Assembly: GCF_001570965.1 (NCBI RefSeq)
Contig: NZ_BCSR01000008.1
Location: forward strand, 1-64,000
Length of the DNA: 64,000 nt
Direction of reading: 5' to 3'
DNA from: Janibacter corallicola NBRC 107790
Lineage (GTDB): Bacteria; Actinomycetota; Actinomycetes; Actinomycetales; Dermatophilaceae
Shown piece by piece: positions 33,250 through 42,201 of the stretch (positions within the stretch are counted from its first letter, which is position 1; each line of letters starts with the position of its first letter). A program made the position numbers and the translations under genes. The notes below the pieces were generated by a model. The model did no database searches. It worked only from the letters and a program-made list of their open reading frames with translations, and was not told the origin of the DNA.

Positions 33250-34755
33250 ATGAGCGCCCCTTCGTCCTCCCGCGACACACTCGAGACCGTCCGGCGTGCC
33301 GGAGTCGAGACGACCGGGATCGAGATCATCGAGGAGTCCGACCGCACCGCACGGCCACGGGACCTCTTCTGGCCGTGGTTCGCCGCCAACGTCTCGGTCT
33401 TCGGCATCTCCTACGGCAGCTTCGTGCTCGACTTCGGCGTCTCCCTCGGCCAGGCGATCCTCGTCTCGGTGCTCGGCATCGTCATCTCCTTCCTGCTGTG
33501 CGGCCTCGTCGCGGTGGCCGGCAAGCGCGGATCGGCGCCGACGATGATCATCTCCCGGGCCTCCTTCGGGGTGCACGGCCAGAAGCTGCCCGGCGTCGTC
33601 TCCTGGATCGTCTCGATCGGCTGGGAGACCTTCCTGGCGATCATGGCCACGCTCGCGACGGCAACGGTCATGCGCGAGCTGGGCTGGGGCGGGGGCACCG
33701 GCACGAAGGTCGTGGCGATGCTCGTCGTCGCAGCCCTCATCGTCACCGCCTCGGTCGCCGGCTACCACCTGATCATGCGACTCCAGTCGGTACTGACCTG
33801 GCTGACGGGGCTCGCCACGATCGTCTACGTCGCGCTCACCCTGCAGCACGTGCAGTGGGACGCGCTGGGGCAGCTGGAGGGCGGCTCGCCGCAGCAGGTG
33901 CTCGGCGCGCTGATCATGGTGATGACCGGCTTCGGGCTCGGCTGGATCAACATCGCTGCCGACTGGTCGCGCTACCAGCGCCGCGACGCCTCCTCGGGCG
34001 CGATCGTCTCGTGGAACACCCTCGGCGGGGCCCTCGCCCCCTGCCTGCTCGTGGCCTACGGCATCGGTCTCGCCGGCTCCGACGAGGCACTGCGCACCGG
34101 CATCGCCGCCGACCCGATCGGCACCCTCGCGACGATCCTGCCGACCTGGTACCTCGTCGTCTTCGGGGTGACCGCGGTGCTCGCGCTCGTCTCCGGGGCG
34201 GTGCTCGGCATCTACTCCTCTGGGCTGACGCTCCTCAGCCTGGGCGTGCGCATCCCGCGGCCGGCGGCCGCCGGCCTGGACGGGGTGCTGCTCACCCTCG
34301 GGACGATCTGGGTGGTCTTCTTCGCCGAGGACTTCCTCGGGCCCTTCCAGTCCTTCCTCATCACCCTCGGGGTGCCGCTCGCCGCCTGGGCGGGGATCTT
34401 CCTCTCCGACCTGGCGCTGCGGCGCGCGGACTACGACGAGGCGGCGCTCTTCGACGCGCGCGGCCGCTACGGCTCGGTCGACTGGATCTCGATCGCGACG
34501 ATGCTCCTCGTCTCGGTCATCGGCTGGGGGCTCGTGACCAACGCGATGCCCGACTCCACCTGGAACAACTGGCAGGGCTACCTGCTCAAGGCCTTCCTCG
34601 GCACCGAGCTCGTGCAGGACCCGGCCGGCAACTACTGGGTCGGTGACTGGTCCTACGCCAACCTCGGCGTCATCGTCTCCCTCGTGCTCGCCTTCGTCAT
34701 CACGTGGGTGGCCCGCCGCCCGGTCGTGCGCCGGCAGGAGCGCGCCGATGGCTGA
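33250..34755 (+). CDS. NCS1-family nucleobase:cation symporter
   Basis: A 501-aa transporter of the purine-cytosine permease (NCS1) family, with ~12 transmembrane segments. ESDRTARPRDLFWPWFAANVSVFGISYG near residue 32 is the characteristic first-helix region, and GWINIAADWSRYQRRDAS near 232 is typical of the family. Likely substrates are purines, cytosine, allantoin or hydantoins. The ATG of the following cysteine hydrolase overlaps this gene by 8 bases, so the pair probably imports and processes one compound. Confidence 0.9.
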   Translation: MSAPSSSRDTLETVRRAGVETTGIEIIEESDRTARPRDLFWPWFAANVSVFGISYGSFVLDFGVSLGQAILVSVLGIVISFLLCGLVAVAGKRGSAPTMIISRASFGVHGQKLPGVVSWIVSIGWETFLAIMATLATATVMRELGWGGGTGTKVVAMLVVAALIVTASVAGYHLIMRLQSVLTWLTGLATIVYVALTLQHVQWDALGQLEGGSPQQVLGALIMVMTGFGLGWINIAADWSRYQRRDASSGAIVSWNTLGGALAPCLLVAYGIGLAGSDEALRTGIAADPIGTLATILPTWYLVVFGVTAVLALVSGAVLGIYSSGLTLLSLGVRIPRPAAAGLDGVLLTLGTIWVVFFAEDFLGPFQSFLITLGVPLAAWAGIFLSDLALRRADYDEAALFDARGRYGSVDWISIATMLLVSVIGWGLVTNAMPDSTWNNWQGYLLKAFLGTELVQDPAGNYWVGDWSYANLGVIVSLVLAFVITWVARRPVVRRQERADG

Positions 34756-35326
34756 GCCCCTGCCGATCGACGCCGCGGTCGCCCCCTGGTTGGTCGTCAT
34801 CGACCCGCAGCGGATCTTCGCCGACCCCGCCTCGGACTGGGGATCGCCGATGTTCGCGGACTCGCTCGGCCCGGTCCGGGAGCTCGCGGGTGCCTTCGGG
34901 CGCAAGCGCACCCTGCTCACCCGGTGGCTGCCCGGCGAGCACGTCGGCTCCTGGGAGGACTACTTCCGGCGCTGGCCCTTCGCCGATCGTCCGGCCACCG
35001 ACCCGGTCCACGAGCTCGTCGAGGGAGTCCGGGAGCTCAGCTCACGGCCGCCGGTCGAGGCGAGCACCTTCGGCAAGTGGGACCGGCTGCGGGAGGTCAC
35101 CGGCGAGACGCCGACGCTCGTCCTCGCCGGTGTGGCCACGGACTGCTGCGTGATCTCGACCGCGCTGCCGGCCGCCGATGCCGGCGCCCACGTCGTCGTC
35201 GCCGCGGACGCCTGCGCGGGCTCGGACCAGGGCAGCCACGACGCCGCGCTGCACGTGATGGGCCTCTACGCCCCGCAGATCGTGGTGACCGACTCCGCCC
35301 GGGTGCTCGCCTCCCTTCGCCCCTGA
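34748..35326 (+). CDS. Isochorismatase-family cysteine hydrolase
   Basis: A 192-aa hydrolase. The triad is visible: Asp in VVIDPQRIFAD (~20), Lys in STFGKWDRL (~105) and Cys in GVATDCCVISTAL (~134). The family includes nicotinamidases, N-carbamoylsarcosine amidases and ureidoacrylate hydrolases. Coupling with an NCS1 nucleobase-type permease favours an amide or carbamoyl product of nucleobase or hydantoin breakdown; that is inference. Its start lies within the permease gene. Confidence 0.88.
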   Translation: MAEPLPIDAAVAPWLVVIDPQRIFADPASDWGSPMFADSLGPVRELAGAFGRKRTLLTRWLPGEHVGSWEDYFRRWPFADRPATDPVHELVEGVRELSSRPPVEASTFGKWDRLREVTGETPTLVLAGVATDCCVISTALPAADAGAHVVVAADACAGSDQGSHDAALHVMGLYAPQIVVTDSARVLASLRP

Positions 35327-35335
35327 TCGGCCCGG

Positions 35336-35698
35336 TCAGCTCGCGGCCGGGTGGATGTCGACCATCCAGGGGGTGCCGAACTTGTCGGTGAGCATGCCGA
35401 ACTCGTCGCCCCACATCTGCTGCTCGAGGGGCACGTCGATGCGGCCGCCCTCGGCCAGCCCCTCCCAGTAGCCGCGCAGGCGGTCGACCTCGTCGCCGCT
35501 GATGCTCACCGTCATCCCGCCGCCGTGCTGCGGCGCCGGCATGCCTGGCGGGGTGTCGCTGGCGAAGATCACGTAGCCGGCCTCGGTCTCCAGGCTGGAG
35601 TGCATGACGAGGTCGGCGATGGGCCCGGCGTCGGGGTCCATGTCGCCGAAGGTCGCGATCTCGAGGGTTCCCCCGAGCACGGCCTGGTAGAACTCCAT
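35336..35698 (-). CDS. VOC/PhnB-like protein, N-terminus probably lost
   Basis: A 120-aa PhnB/glyoxalase-like protein: FYQAVLGGTLEIATFGDM at the start and EQQMWGDEFGMLTDKFGTPWMVD at the C-terminus. Normal members begin with ~15-20 more residues forming the first beta strand (..PYLxFxGxAxEALEFYxxVFGG). Here the frame has a TAG two codons before the ATG, and that TAG is the stop of the adjacent LysG gene. The first strand appears to be missing, perhaps after a deletion that joined the two genes. It may be unstable or nonfunctional. Confidence 0.75.
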   Translation of the reverse strand: MEFYQAVLGGTLEIATFGDMDPDAGPIADLVMHSSLETEAGYVIFASDTPPGMPAPQHGGGMTVSISGDEVDRLRGYWEGLAEGGRIDVPLEQQMWGDEFGMLTDKFGTPWMVDIHPAAS

Positions 35699-35701
35699 CG
35701 C

Positions 35702-36619
35702 CTAGTGGGAGCCACCGACAGCCGCCACAGCTCTCCTCCCACCCGCTCGAGCGGGGCGCAGCGCTCGTGCCGCCTCCCGGACCGCGTCACCGAGCCGGCC
35801 CACCCGCGAGGTCTGCAGGGACCACACCTGCCAGTGGAGAGTGACGTCGACGTGGGCGCGGCGGCGCAGCAGCACCAGCCGGCCGGTCTCGAGGTCGTCG
35901 CCCAGCTGGGCCTCCGGGACCATCGCCCACCCCAGACCCGCGCGGACCGCGGCGAGGAAGCCCTCCGAGGAGGGCACGTGGCTGCACGGCGGTGGGTCGG
36001 TCACGCCGAGCCCGCGCAGCACCGAGTGCTGCAGGTCGTCCTTGGCGTTGAAGCGCAGCACCGGCATCCGCTGCCAGTCCACCCCACGTCCTGACCGGTG
36101 GCGCTCCGCAACGAAGGGGGCCGCCACCGGCAGGTAGCGCATGGCACCGAGGACCTCGGTGCGGCAGCCGGAGACGGCGGTGGGATCGGCGCTGACCGCG
36201 GCGAGGACGTGACCGCGACGCAGGTGCTCGCTGCTGTGCTCCTCGTCCTCCACCGCGAGCCGCAGGAGGGTGTCCGGCCACGTCGCCGCGGCGGCGAGCA
36301 CCGGCTCGAACCAGGTGGCCAGCGAGTCGGCGTTGACGGCGACCGGCAGCTCCAGGCCGGGGGCACCCCCTTCGCCCAGGGCCGCGCGGGCGTCCTCCTC
36401 GAGGAGGACCATCTGCCGGGCGGTGCGCAGCAGCACCTCCCCCGCACTCGTCGGGCGGCACGGCGCGCTCCGCTGCACGAGGACCCGGCCGGTGGCCGAC
36501 TCGAGGGCCTTGATCCGCTGGCTGATCGCCGAGGGGGTCACCTGCAGCGCGGTGCCGGCGGCCTCGAAGGTGCCGTGGTCGATGACGGCGAGCAGCGCTC
36601 GCAGGTGCTCGAGGTTCAT
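35702..36619 (-). CDS. lysG: LysR-family regulator of amino-acid export (LysG/ArgP)
   Basis: A 305-aa LysR-type regulator. HTH at ~1-60 (LEHLRALLAVIDHGTFEAAGTALQVTPSAISQRIKALE); effector-binding domain ~90-290. LysG/ArgP proteins activate the adjacent lysine/arginine exporter when cytoplasmic basic amino acids are high. Divergent to a LysE-type gene with 70 bp between them, the classic lysG-lysE arrangement. An inverted repeat lies in that gap. The codons for LGEGGAPG contain CGAAGGGGG. Confidence 0.92.
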   Translation of the reverse strand: MNLEHLRALLAVIDHGTFEAAGTALQVTPSAISQRIKALESATGRVLVQRSAPCRPTSAGEVLLRTARQMVLLEEDARAALGEGGAPGLELPVAVNADSLATWFEPVLAAAATWPDTLLRLAVEDEEHSSEHLRRGHVLAAVSADPTAVSGCRTEVLGAMRYLPVAAPFVAERHRSGRGVDWQRMPVLRFNAKDDLQHSVLRGLGVTDPPPCSHVPSSEGFLAAVRAGLGWAMVPEAQLGDDLETGRLVLLRRRAHVDVTLHWQVWSLQTSRVGRLGDAVREAARALRPARAGGRRAVAAVGGSH

Positions 36620-36637
36620 GAAGCAACTCTAAGGATC

Positions 36638-36652
36638 CGAAAGGAACTTTCG
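36638..36652. promoter_or_regulatory. Inverted repeat in the lysG-lysE intergenic region
   Basis: CGAAAG-GAA-CTTTCG (36638-36652), a perfect 6-bp inverted repeat in the 70-bp gap between the divergent lysG and lysE genes. The surrounding stretch is the most AT-rich of the gap. Its position suits a LysG binding site controlling lysE; experimental consensus for this group is not given by the sequence. Confidence 0.55.
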
Positions 36653-36689
36653 CTTCTCTTGCCCATCGGGGGCGACCTACTCTCGGCCC

Positions 36690-37283
36690 GTGCTCACCAC
36701 CGCCCTCGCCGGCATGCTCACCGGACTCGCCCTCATCGTCGCCATCGGCGCGCAGAACGCCTTCGTGCTGCGGCAGGGCATCCGGCGGGAGCACCTCGTT
36801 CCGGTCCTGCTCGTGTGCATCACCGCGGACGCGCTGCTCATCTCGCTGGGCACCGCCGGCGTGGGCGTCCTCGTGCAGTCCCACCCCCGGGCGCTGACGG
36901 TCGTCACGTGGGTGGGCGTGGCCTACCTCGTGGTCTACGGCCTGCTCTCACTGCGGCGGGCCCTCTCCCCCGGGGCGCTCACTGCGGCGGCGCCGGCCTC
37001 CCGCGGCTCCGTGGTGCTCACGACGCTGGCGATCACCTTCCTCAACCCGCACGTCTACCTGGACACCGTGGTCATGCTCGGGTCGATCGCGGGCGGCTTC
37101 GAGGAGCAGCGGTGGGCCTTCGCCGCGGGCGCGGCGACGGGCAGCCTCGTCTGGTTCACCGGTCTCGGGCTGGGGGCCCGCTGGCTCGCCGGGCCGCTCG
37201 GCCACCCCCGCACCTGGCAGGTCCTCGACGGGCTCATCGGCCTGACGATGCTCGCCATCGCCGGGCGCCTCGCGACCCTCTGA
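36690..37283 (+). CDS. lysE: LysE/ArgO-family basic amino-acid exporter
   Basis: A 197-aa membrane exporter of the LysE superfamily with six hydrophobic segments. GLALIVAIGAQNAFVLRQGIRREH near residue 8 is the family signature (IGAQNAFVLRQG), and TFLNPHVYLDTVVMLGSI near 115 is the second conserved loop. It exports lysine or arginine when these accumulate. GTG start. It is controlled by the divergent LysG and converges on hflX with an 11-bp gap. Confidence 0.95.
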   Translation: MLTTALAGMLTGLALIVAIGAQNAFVLRQGIRREHLVPVLLVCITADALLISLGTAGVGVLVQSHPRALTVVTWVGVAYLVVYGLLSLRRALSPGALTAAAPASRGSVVLTTLAITFLNPHVYLDTVVMLGSIAGGFEEQRWAFAAGAATGSLVWFTGLGLGARWLAGPLGHPRTWQVLDGLIGLTMLAIAGRLATL

Positions 37284-37293
37284 GGAGGCCCGG

Positions 37294-38766
37294 TCAGCGC
37301 GCCAGCGTCCCCTCGAAGGGCTCCAGCTCCGCGGCGAGGTTGGGCATGACCCGGGCGCGCAGCCGCGTGCCCTCGGCGACGTGCTCCTCGCGGAGGATCT
37401 CGCCCTCCTCGTGCAGCCGGCTGACGAGGTCACCGCGGTCGTAGGGCAGCAGCACCTCGACGTCGATCTGCGGGCGGGGGAGCTCCCGGGCGATGAGCTC
37501 CAGCAGCTCATCGACGCCCTCACCGGTACGTGCGGAGACCGCGATGGAGTACTTCTCCTCGCGGAGCACGCGGGCGATGACCTCCGGGTCGGCGAGGTCG
37601 GCCTTGTTGAGGACGACGACCTCCTTGACGTCGGTGGCGTCCACGTCCGCGAGCACCGCCCGCACGGCGCTGATCTGGCTCTCCGGGTCGGGGTGCGAGG
37701 CGTCGACGACGTGCAGCAGCAGGTCGGCGTCGGCGACCTCCTCCAGCGTGGAGCGGAAGGCCTCGACGAGCTGGTGGGGCAGCGCCCGGACGAAGCCGAC
37801 GGTGTCGGTCAGCGTGTACTCCCTCCCGTCCGGGGTCTCGGTCCGCCGCACCGTGGTGTCCAACGTCGCGAAGAGCTGGTTGTCCACGAGCACGCCGGCG
37901 TGGGTGAGTCGGTTCAGCAGGGTCGACTTGCCGGCATTGGTGTACCCGGCGATCGCCACCGCGGGCACGCCCCGGTTGGCGCGGGCCGAGCGACGGGTGT
38001 CGCGGTGGGTCTTCATCCCGGACAGCTCCCGCTTGAGCTTGGCGATGCGGGAGTTGATCCGGCGCCGGTCCAGCTCGATCTTCGTCTCACCGGGACCACG
38101 GGAGCCCATCCCCTGGCCGCCGGCGGCCTGACCACCGGCCTGCCGGGACATCGACTCACCCCAGCCGCGCAGTCGCGGCAGCAGGTACTGCAGCTGGGCC
38201 AGCTCGACCTGGGCCTTGCCCTCGCGGCTCTTGGCGTGCTGGGCGAAGATGTCGAGGATCAGCGCCGTGCGGTCGATCACCTTGACCTTGACGACGTCCT
38301 CGAGGGCACGCCGCTGGCTCGGCGCGAGCTCGCTGTCGCAGACGACCGTGTCGGCCCCCTCCGCGAGGACGATGTCGCGCAGCTCGAGCGCCTTGCCGGA
38401 GCCGAGGTAGGTGCCGGGGTCGGGGTTCGGCCGGCGTTGCAGCACGCCGGCGAGGACCTCCGAGCCGGCGGTCTCCGCCAGGGCGGCGAGCTCGCGAAGG
38501 GAGTTCTCCGCCTCCTCGGCGGTCCCGTGGCTCCACACCGCGGCGAGGACGACCTTCTCCAGCCGCAGCTGGCGGTACTCGACCTCGGTGATGTCCTCGA
38601 GCTCGGTGGACAGGCCGGAGACCCGGCGGAGCGCGGAGCGCTCCTCCCGGTCCAGCTGGTCACCGTCGAAGTGGTCTCGGCCCTCGATGGGACCCGGCTC
38701 GGCCGCGAGCGCCTGGGCGCGCCGGGAGAGCAGGTGATCATCGTCGTCTCGCAGTGGTTCCGTCAT
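37294..38766 (-). CDS. hflX: GTPase HflX
   Basis: A 490-aa ribosome-splitting GTPase HflX, which rescues stalled 70S ribosomes under stress. The N-terminal HflX domain contains a Gly/Gln-rich turn (RQAGGQAAGGQGMGSRGPGE near residue 205). The G domain has G1 GYTNAGKSTLLNRL near 268, G3 DTVGFVRALP near 315 and G4 NKADLAD near 380. In many actinobacteria hflX directly follows dapF and miaA; here the pair is split by about 10 kb of other genes. Confidence 0.96.
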   Translation of the reverse strand: MTEPLRDDDDHLLSRRAQALAAEPGPIEGRDHFDGDQLDREERSALRRVSGLSTELEDITEVEYRQLRLEKVVLAAVWSHGTAEEAENSLRELAALAETAGSEVLAGVLQRRPNPDPGTYLGSGKALELRDIVLAEGADTVVCDSELAPSQRRALEDVVKVKVIDRTALILDIFAQHAKSREGKAQVELAQLQYLLPRLRGWGESMSRQAGGQAAGGQGMGSRGPGETKIELDRRRINSRIAKLKRELSGMKTHRDTRRSARANRGVPAVAIAGYTNAGKSTLLNRLTHAGVLVDNQLFATLDTTVRRTETPDGREYTLTDTVGFVRALPHQLVEAFRSTLEEVADADLLLHVVDASHPDPESQISAVRAVLADVDATDVKEVVVLNKADLADPEVIARVLREEKYSIAVSARTGEGVDELLELIARELPRPQIDVEVLLPYDRGDLVSRLHEEGEILREEHVAEGTRLRARVMPNLAAELEPFEGTLAR

Positions 38767-38923
38767 GTCTCCTTCAGGATCTCACCATGGAACGCCCCAC
38801 GGCCAGCGAATACTCCCGACCCGCCCGGGACGCTCGGGCGATCCCCCGTCCTCGACACGTAGAGTTTCTGCCGCCCACGACGGGCACTCCCTTCTCCCCC
38901 TTCGTCCGGAGGCCGACGCCCCC

Positions 38924-40387
38924 ATGAGTCCCGAGACCGACTCCACCACTGCAACGACGGACCAGGACCACCTCTCCCGCGGCCTGAATCCCCGTCACGT
39001 GCAGTTCATCGCCTTCGGCACGGCGATCGGCACCGGCCTGTTCTACGGGTCCGCGGAGACCATCCAGGTCGCCGGTCCGGCGGTGCTGCTCGCGTACGCG
39101 GTCGCCGGCGCGATGGTCTTCATCGTCATGCGGGCCCTCGGCGAGATGGCGGTGCGCCACCCCGTCGCCGGGTCCTTCGCCCAGTACACGGGCTCCTTCC
39201 TCGGCCCCTGGGCCGGGTACATCACCGGCTGGGTCTTCTGGCTGGAGCTGGCCGTCGTCGCGATCGCGGACATGACGGCAGTGGCGACCTACATGGGGCT
39301 GTGGTTTCCCGGTGTACCCGGCTGGGCGTGGATGCTGGCGGCAATCGCCGTCATCGGGACCCTGAACCTCATGGCCGTGAAGGTCTTCGGCGAGATGGAG
39401 TTCTGGTTCTCCCTCATCAAGATCCTCGCGATCCTCGCCCTCGTCGTCGGCGGCATCGTCCTCATCCTCTGGGGCCGTGAGGTCGGCGGAACCACCCCCG
39501 ACGTCGCCCACCTGTGGCAGCACGACGGCTTCGCCCCCTTCGGTCTGTGGGGGATCATCATGAGCTTCAGCGTCGTCGTCTTCTCCTTCGGCGGCATCGA
39601 GACGCTCGGCATGACCGCCGGGGAGGCCGACGACCCGGAGCGGTCCATGCCGCGCGCGGTCAACACGGTGCCCTTCCGCATCCTGCTCTTCTACGTCGGC
39701 GCGCTCGCGGTGATCATGGCGATCATCCCGTGGGACCGCGTGACGGGCGAGTCCTCCCCCTTCGTCGAGGTCTTCGCCGCCCTGCAGGTGCCGGCAGCCA
39801 AGCACCTGATGAACTTCGTCGTCCTCACCGCCGCGCTCTCGGCGATGAACGCGATCTTCTACGCCTGCTCGCGCACGATGTACGGGCTGGCGGAGCAGGG
39901 GCACGCCCCCCGGTCCTTCCTGCACCTCTCGCGCCGCAGCAACATCCCGGTCATCCCGGTGACGATCATGTTCGGCACCGGCCTGGTCGGGGTCGCCCTC
40001 TTCCTGCTCATCGAGGACCGGCTCTTCTTCTACGTCGCCGCGATCGCGACCTTCGCGACCGTCTTCACGTGGCTGATGATCCTGCTGGCCCACTGGCGGA
40101 TGCGGGTGCAGGTCGCCCGCTCCGGCGCGCCCGCCACGTCCTACGGGATGCCCTTCTTCCCGGTCCCGAACGTCATCGCCATCGCCTTCATGATCGGCGT
40201 CATCCTGCTGCTGGCGATGACGGAGGACGGGCGGCACGCCTTCGTCGTCGGCGCCGGGACGCTCGTCGTGCTGACGATCGGCTACGTCGCCCTGGTCCGC
40301 GGGCGGGGCCGGGAGACCACGACGTTGCCGACCGACGCGCGGTACGCACCGGCGGGGGCCGGCTCGGACGTCGACGACCGGGCCTGA
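38924..40387 (+). CDS. APC-family amino-acid permease (GABA permease/AnsP type)
   Basis: A 487-aa 12-helix permease. HVQFIAFGTAIGTGLFYGSAETIQ near residue 25 is the conserved first-helix IGTGLF motif, and MVFIVMRALGEMAVRHPVAGSFAQY near 70 is the second. These resemble proton symporters for GABA, proline, aromatic or asparagine. Substrate not predictable. ATG at 38924 has a GGAGG some 11 nt upstream. A CGAAGGGGG copy lies in the leader, and two more lie in the gene in the Pro-Phe frame (39534-39542, 39756-39764). Confidence 0.9.
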   Translation: MSPETDSTTATTDQDHLSRGLNPRHVQFIAFGTAIGTGLFYGSAETIQVAGPAVLLAYAVAGAMVFIVMRALGEMAVRHPVAGSFAQYTGSFLGPWAGYITGWVFWLELAVVAIADMTAVATYMGLWFPGVPGWAWMLAAIAVIGTLNLMAVKVFGEMEFWFSLIKILAILALVVGGIVLILWGREVGGTTPDVAHLWQHDGFAPFGLWGIIMSFSVVVFSFGGIETLGMTAGEADDPERSMPRAVNTVPFRILLFYVGALAVIMAIIPWDRVTGESSPFVEVFAALQVPAAKHLMNFVVLTAALSAMNAIFYACSRTMYGLAEQGHAPRSFLHLSRRSNIPVIPVTIMFGTGLVGVALFLLIEDRLFFYVAAIATFATVFTWLMILLAHWRMRVQVARSGAPATSYGMPFFPVPNVIAIAFMIGVILLLAMTEDGRHAFVVGAGTLVVLTIGYVALVRGRGRETTTLPTDARYAPAGAGSDVDDRA

Positions 40388-40394
40388 CCCGGGC

Positions 40395-42101
40395 TCAGCC
40401 CTTCGCCAGGGTCCGGATGTCGGTGACCTGGGTGCGCTCGGCGTCGGCCCGCTCGTCCTCGCTCATCTGCTGGCTCTCCCGCTCGGCCTCGACCCGCTCG
40501 AGGTAGTGCTCGACCTCGGTGCGCACCGTCGCCTCGTCCCAGCCGAGCTCCCGGCCGAGGATGCGCGCCGCGGGCTCCGCGCTCGAGACGCCCCGGTCGG
40601 TGGTGTCGATCGAGATCCGGGTGCGCCGGGTCAACAGGTCGTTCAGGTGCAGCGTGGCCTCGGAGCGGGCCGCGTGCACGACCTCGACGGTGAGGTACTC
40701 CTCGGCCCCGGTCAGGGGCCGGGCCAGCTCCTGGTCCTCGTCGATCATCGCGAAGAGGTCCACCGCGAGGGATCCGTAGCGGTCCAGCAGGTGGGTGATC
40801 CGCCAGACCGGCAGGTCGTGACGGCGGCTCAGGGAGTCGATCTGGTTCACCAACGCCTGGTAGCCCTCGGCGCCGAGCAGCGGGATGTGCTCGGTGACGC
40901 TGTCCGGCACACCCGGGGCGAGGTCCTCCCGGGCCGCGTCCACGCCGTCGGCGGCCATGATCCGGTAGGTCGTGTACTTCCCGCCCGCGATCGAGACCAG
41001 ACCCGGTTGGGGGCGGGCGACCGCGTGCTCGCGGCTCAGCTGCGAGGTCTCCTCCGACTCTCCCGCCAGCAGCGGGCGCAGACCCGCGTACACGCCCTGG
41101 ATGTCCGCCCGCGTGAGCGGGGTGAGCAGGACGCCGTTGATCTGCTCGAGCAGGTAGTCGATGTCCGCGGCGGTCGCCGAGGGGTGGGCGCGGGAGAGGT
41201 TCCAGTCGGTGTCGGTGGTCCCGATGATCCAGTGGGTGCCCCACGGGATGCAGAAGAGGACGGAGGTCTCGGTGCGCAGGATGAGACCGGTCTCGGAGTT
41301 GATCCGGTCCCGTGCGACGACGAGGTGCACGCCCTTGCTCGCGCGGACGTGGAAACGGCCCCGCCCGCCGGCCATCCGCTGGATGTCATCGGTCCACACC
41401 CCGGTGCAGTTGATGACGACGGAGGCGTTGACAGCCACCTCCTCCCCGGTCTCGACGTCCATGACGGTGGCGCCGACGACCCGCTCCCCCGCGTGCTTCA
41501 GGCCGGTCACCTTCGCGGAACTGAGCACGGTCGCGCCGTAGGCGGCCGCGGTGCGGACCACGGTGAGGGTGTGGCGGGCATCGTCGGTCTGCGCGTCGTG
41601 GTAGAGCAGACCGCCGTGGTGGGCGTCGGGGCGCAGTCCGGGGGCGATGCCGCGCACCCCCCGCTTGGACAGCTGCTTGGTCCGCGGGACGGAGCGCCCG
41701 CCGCCCATCGTGTCGTAGAGCGTCAGCCCGGCGGTGACATAGGGCCGCTCCCAGACGGCGTGCTTGAGCGGGTAGAGGAAGGGAACCGGCTTGACCAGGT
41801 GCGGCGCGATCCGGGTGAGCATCAGCTCCCGCTCCTGGAGGGCCTCCCGGACGAGGCCGAAGTCGAGCTGCTCGAGGTAGCGCACCCCGCCGTGGAAGAG
41901 CTTGCTGGAGCGCGAGGAGGTCCCGCAGGCGAAGTCCCGCTGCTCGACGAGGGCGACCTTGAGGCCCCGCGTGGCCGCGTCCAGCGCCGTGCCGGCCCCG
42001 GTGACCCCGCCCCCGACGACGAGCACGTCCAGATCCTCCTCGGCCAGCCGCCGCCACGCCCTCACGCGCTCCGCCGAGTCCAGTGGGGTGGGGGTGGGCA
42101 T
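40395..42101 (-). CDS. glpD: Glycerol-3-phosphate dehydrogenase (FAD-dependent)
   Basis: A 568-aa membrane-associated flavoprotein oxidising glycerol 3-phosphate to dihydroxyacetone phosphate and passing electrons to quinone. The FAD-binding LDVLVVGGGVTGAGTALDAA lies near residue 25, RSSKLFHGGVRYLEQ near 72, and a C-terminal GlpD cap domain follows from ~430. The ATG at 42101 has a GGAGG 8 nt upstream. Divergent from glpK, so the two jointly convert glycerol to DHAP. No glpF facilitator is present nearby. Confidence 0.96.
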   Translation of the reverse strand: MPTPTPLDSAERVRAWRRLAEEDLDVLVVGGGVTGAGTALDAATRGLKVALVEQRDFACGTSSRSSKLFHGGVRYLEQLDFGLVREALQERELMLTRIAPHLVKPVPFLYPLKHAVWERPYVTAGLTLYDTMGGGRSVPRTKQLSKRGVRGIAPGLRPDAHHGGLLYHDAQTDDARHTLTVVRTAAAYGATVLSSAKVTGLKHAGERVVGATVMDVETGEEVAVNASVVINCTGVWTDDIQRMAGGRGRFHVRASKGVHLVVARDRINSETGLILRTETSVLFCIPWGTHWIIGTTDTDWNLSRAHPSATAADIDYLLEQINGVLLTPLTRADIQGVYAGLRPLLAGESEETSQLSREHAVARPQPGLVSIAGGKYTTYRIMAADGVDAAREDLAPGVPDSVTEHIPLLGAEGYQALVNQIDSLSRRHDLPVWRITHLLDRYGSLAVDLFAMIDEDQELARPLTGAEEYLTVEVVHAARSEATLHLNDLLTRRTRISIDTTDRGVSSAEPAARILGRELGWDEATVRTEVEHYLERVEAERESQQMSEDERADAERTQVTDIRTLAKG

Positions 42102-42131
42102 GTGACCTCCTGCAATCGCTGCTCCTGGCGA

Positions 42132-42148
42132 AGGGGGCGAATCCCCCT
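42132..42148. promoter_or_regulatory. Small inverted repeat in the glpD-glpK gap
   Basis: AGGGGG-CGAAT-CCCCCT lies centrally in the 100-bp region between divergent glpD and glpK and overlaps a CGAAGGGGG copy (42129-42137). It could be an operator for a glycerol regulator. No glpR gene is in the window. Confidence 0.4.
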
Positions 42149-42201
42149 CACCCACAACGGTAGCCGCCGAAACGGCTCCACCACCCGGGGAACCTGAGAC
42201 G

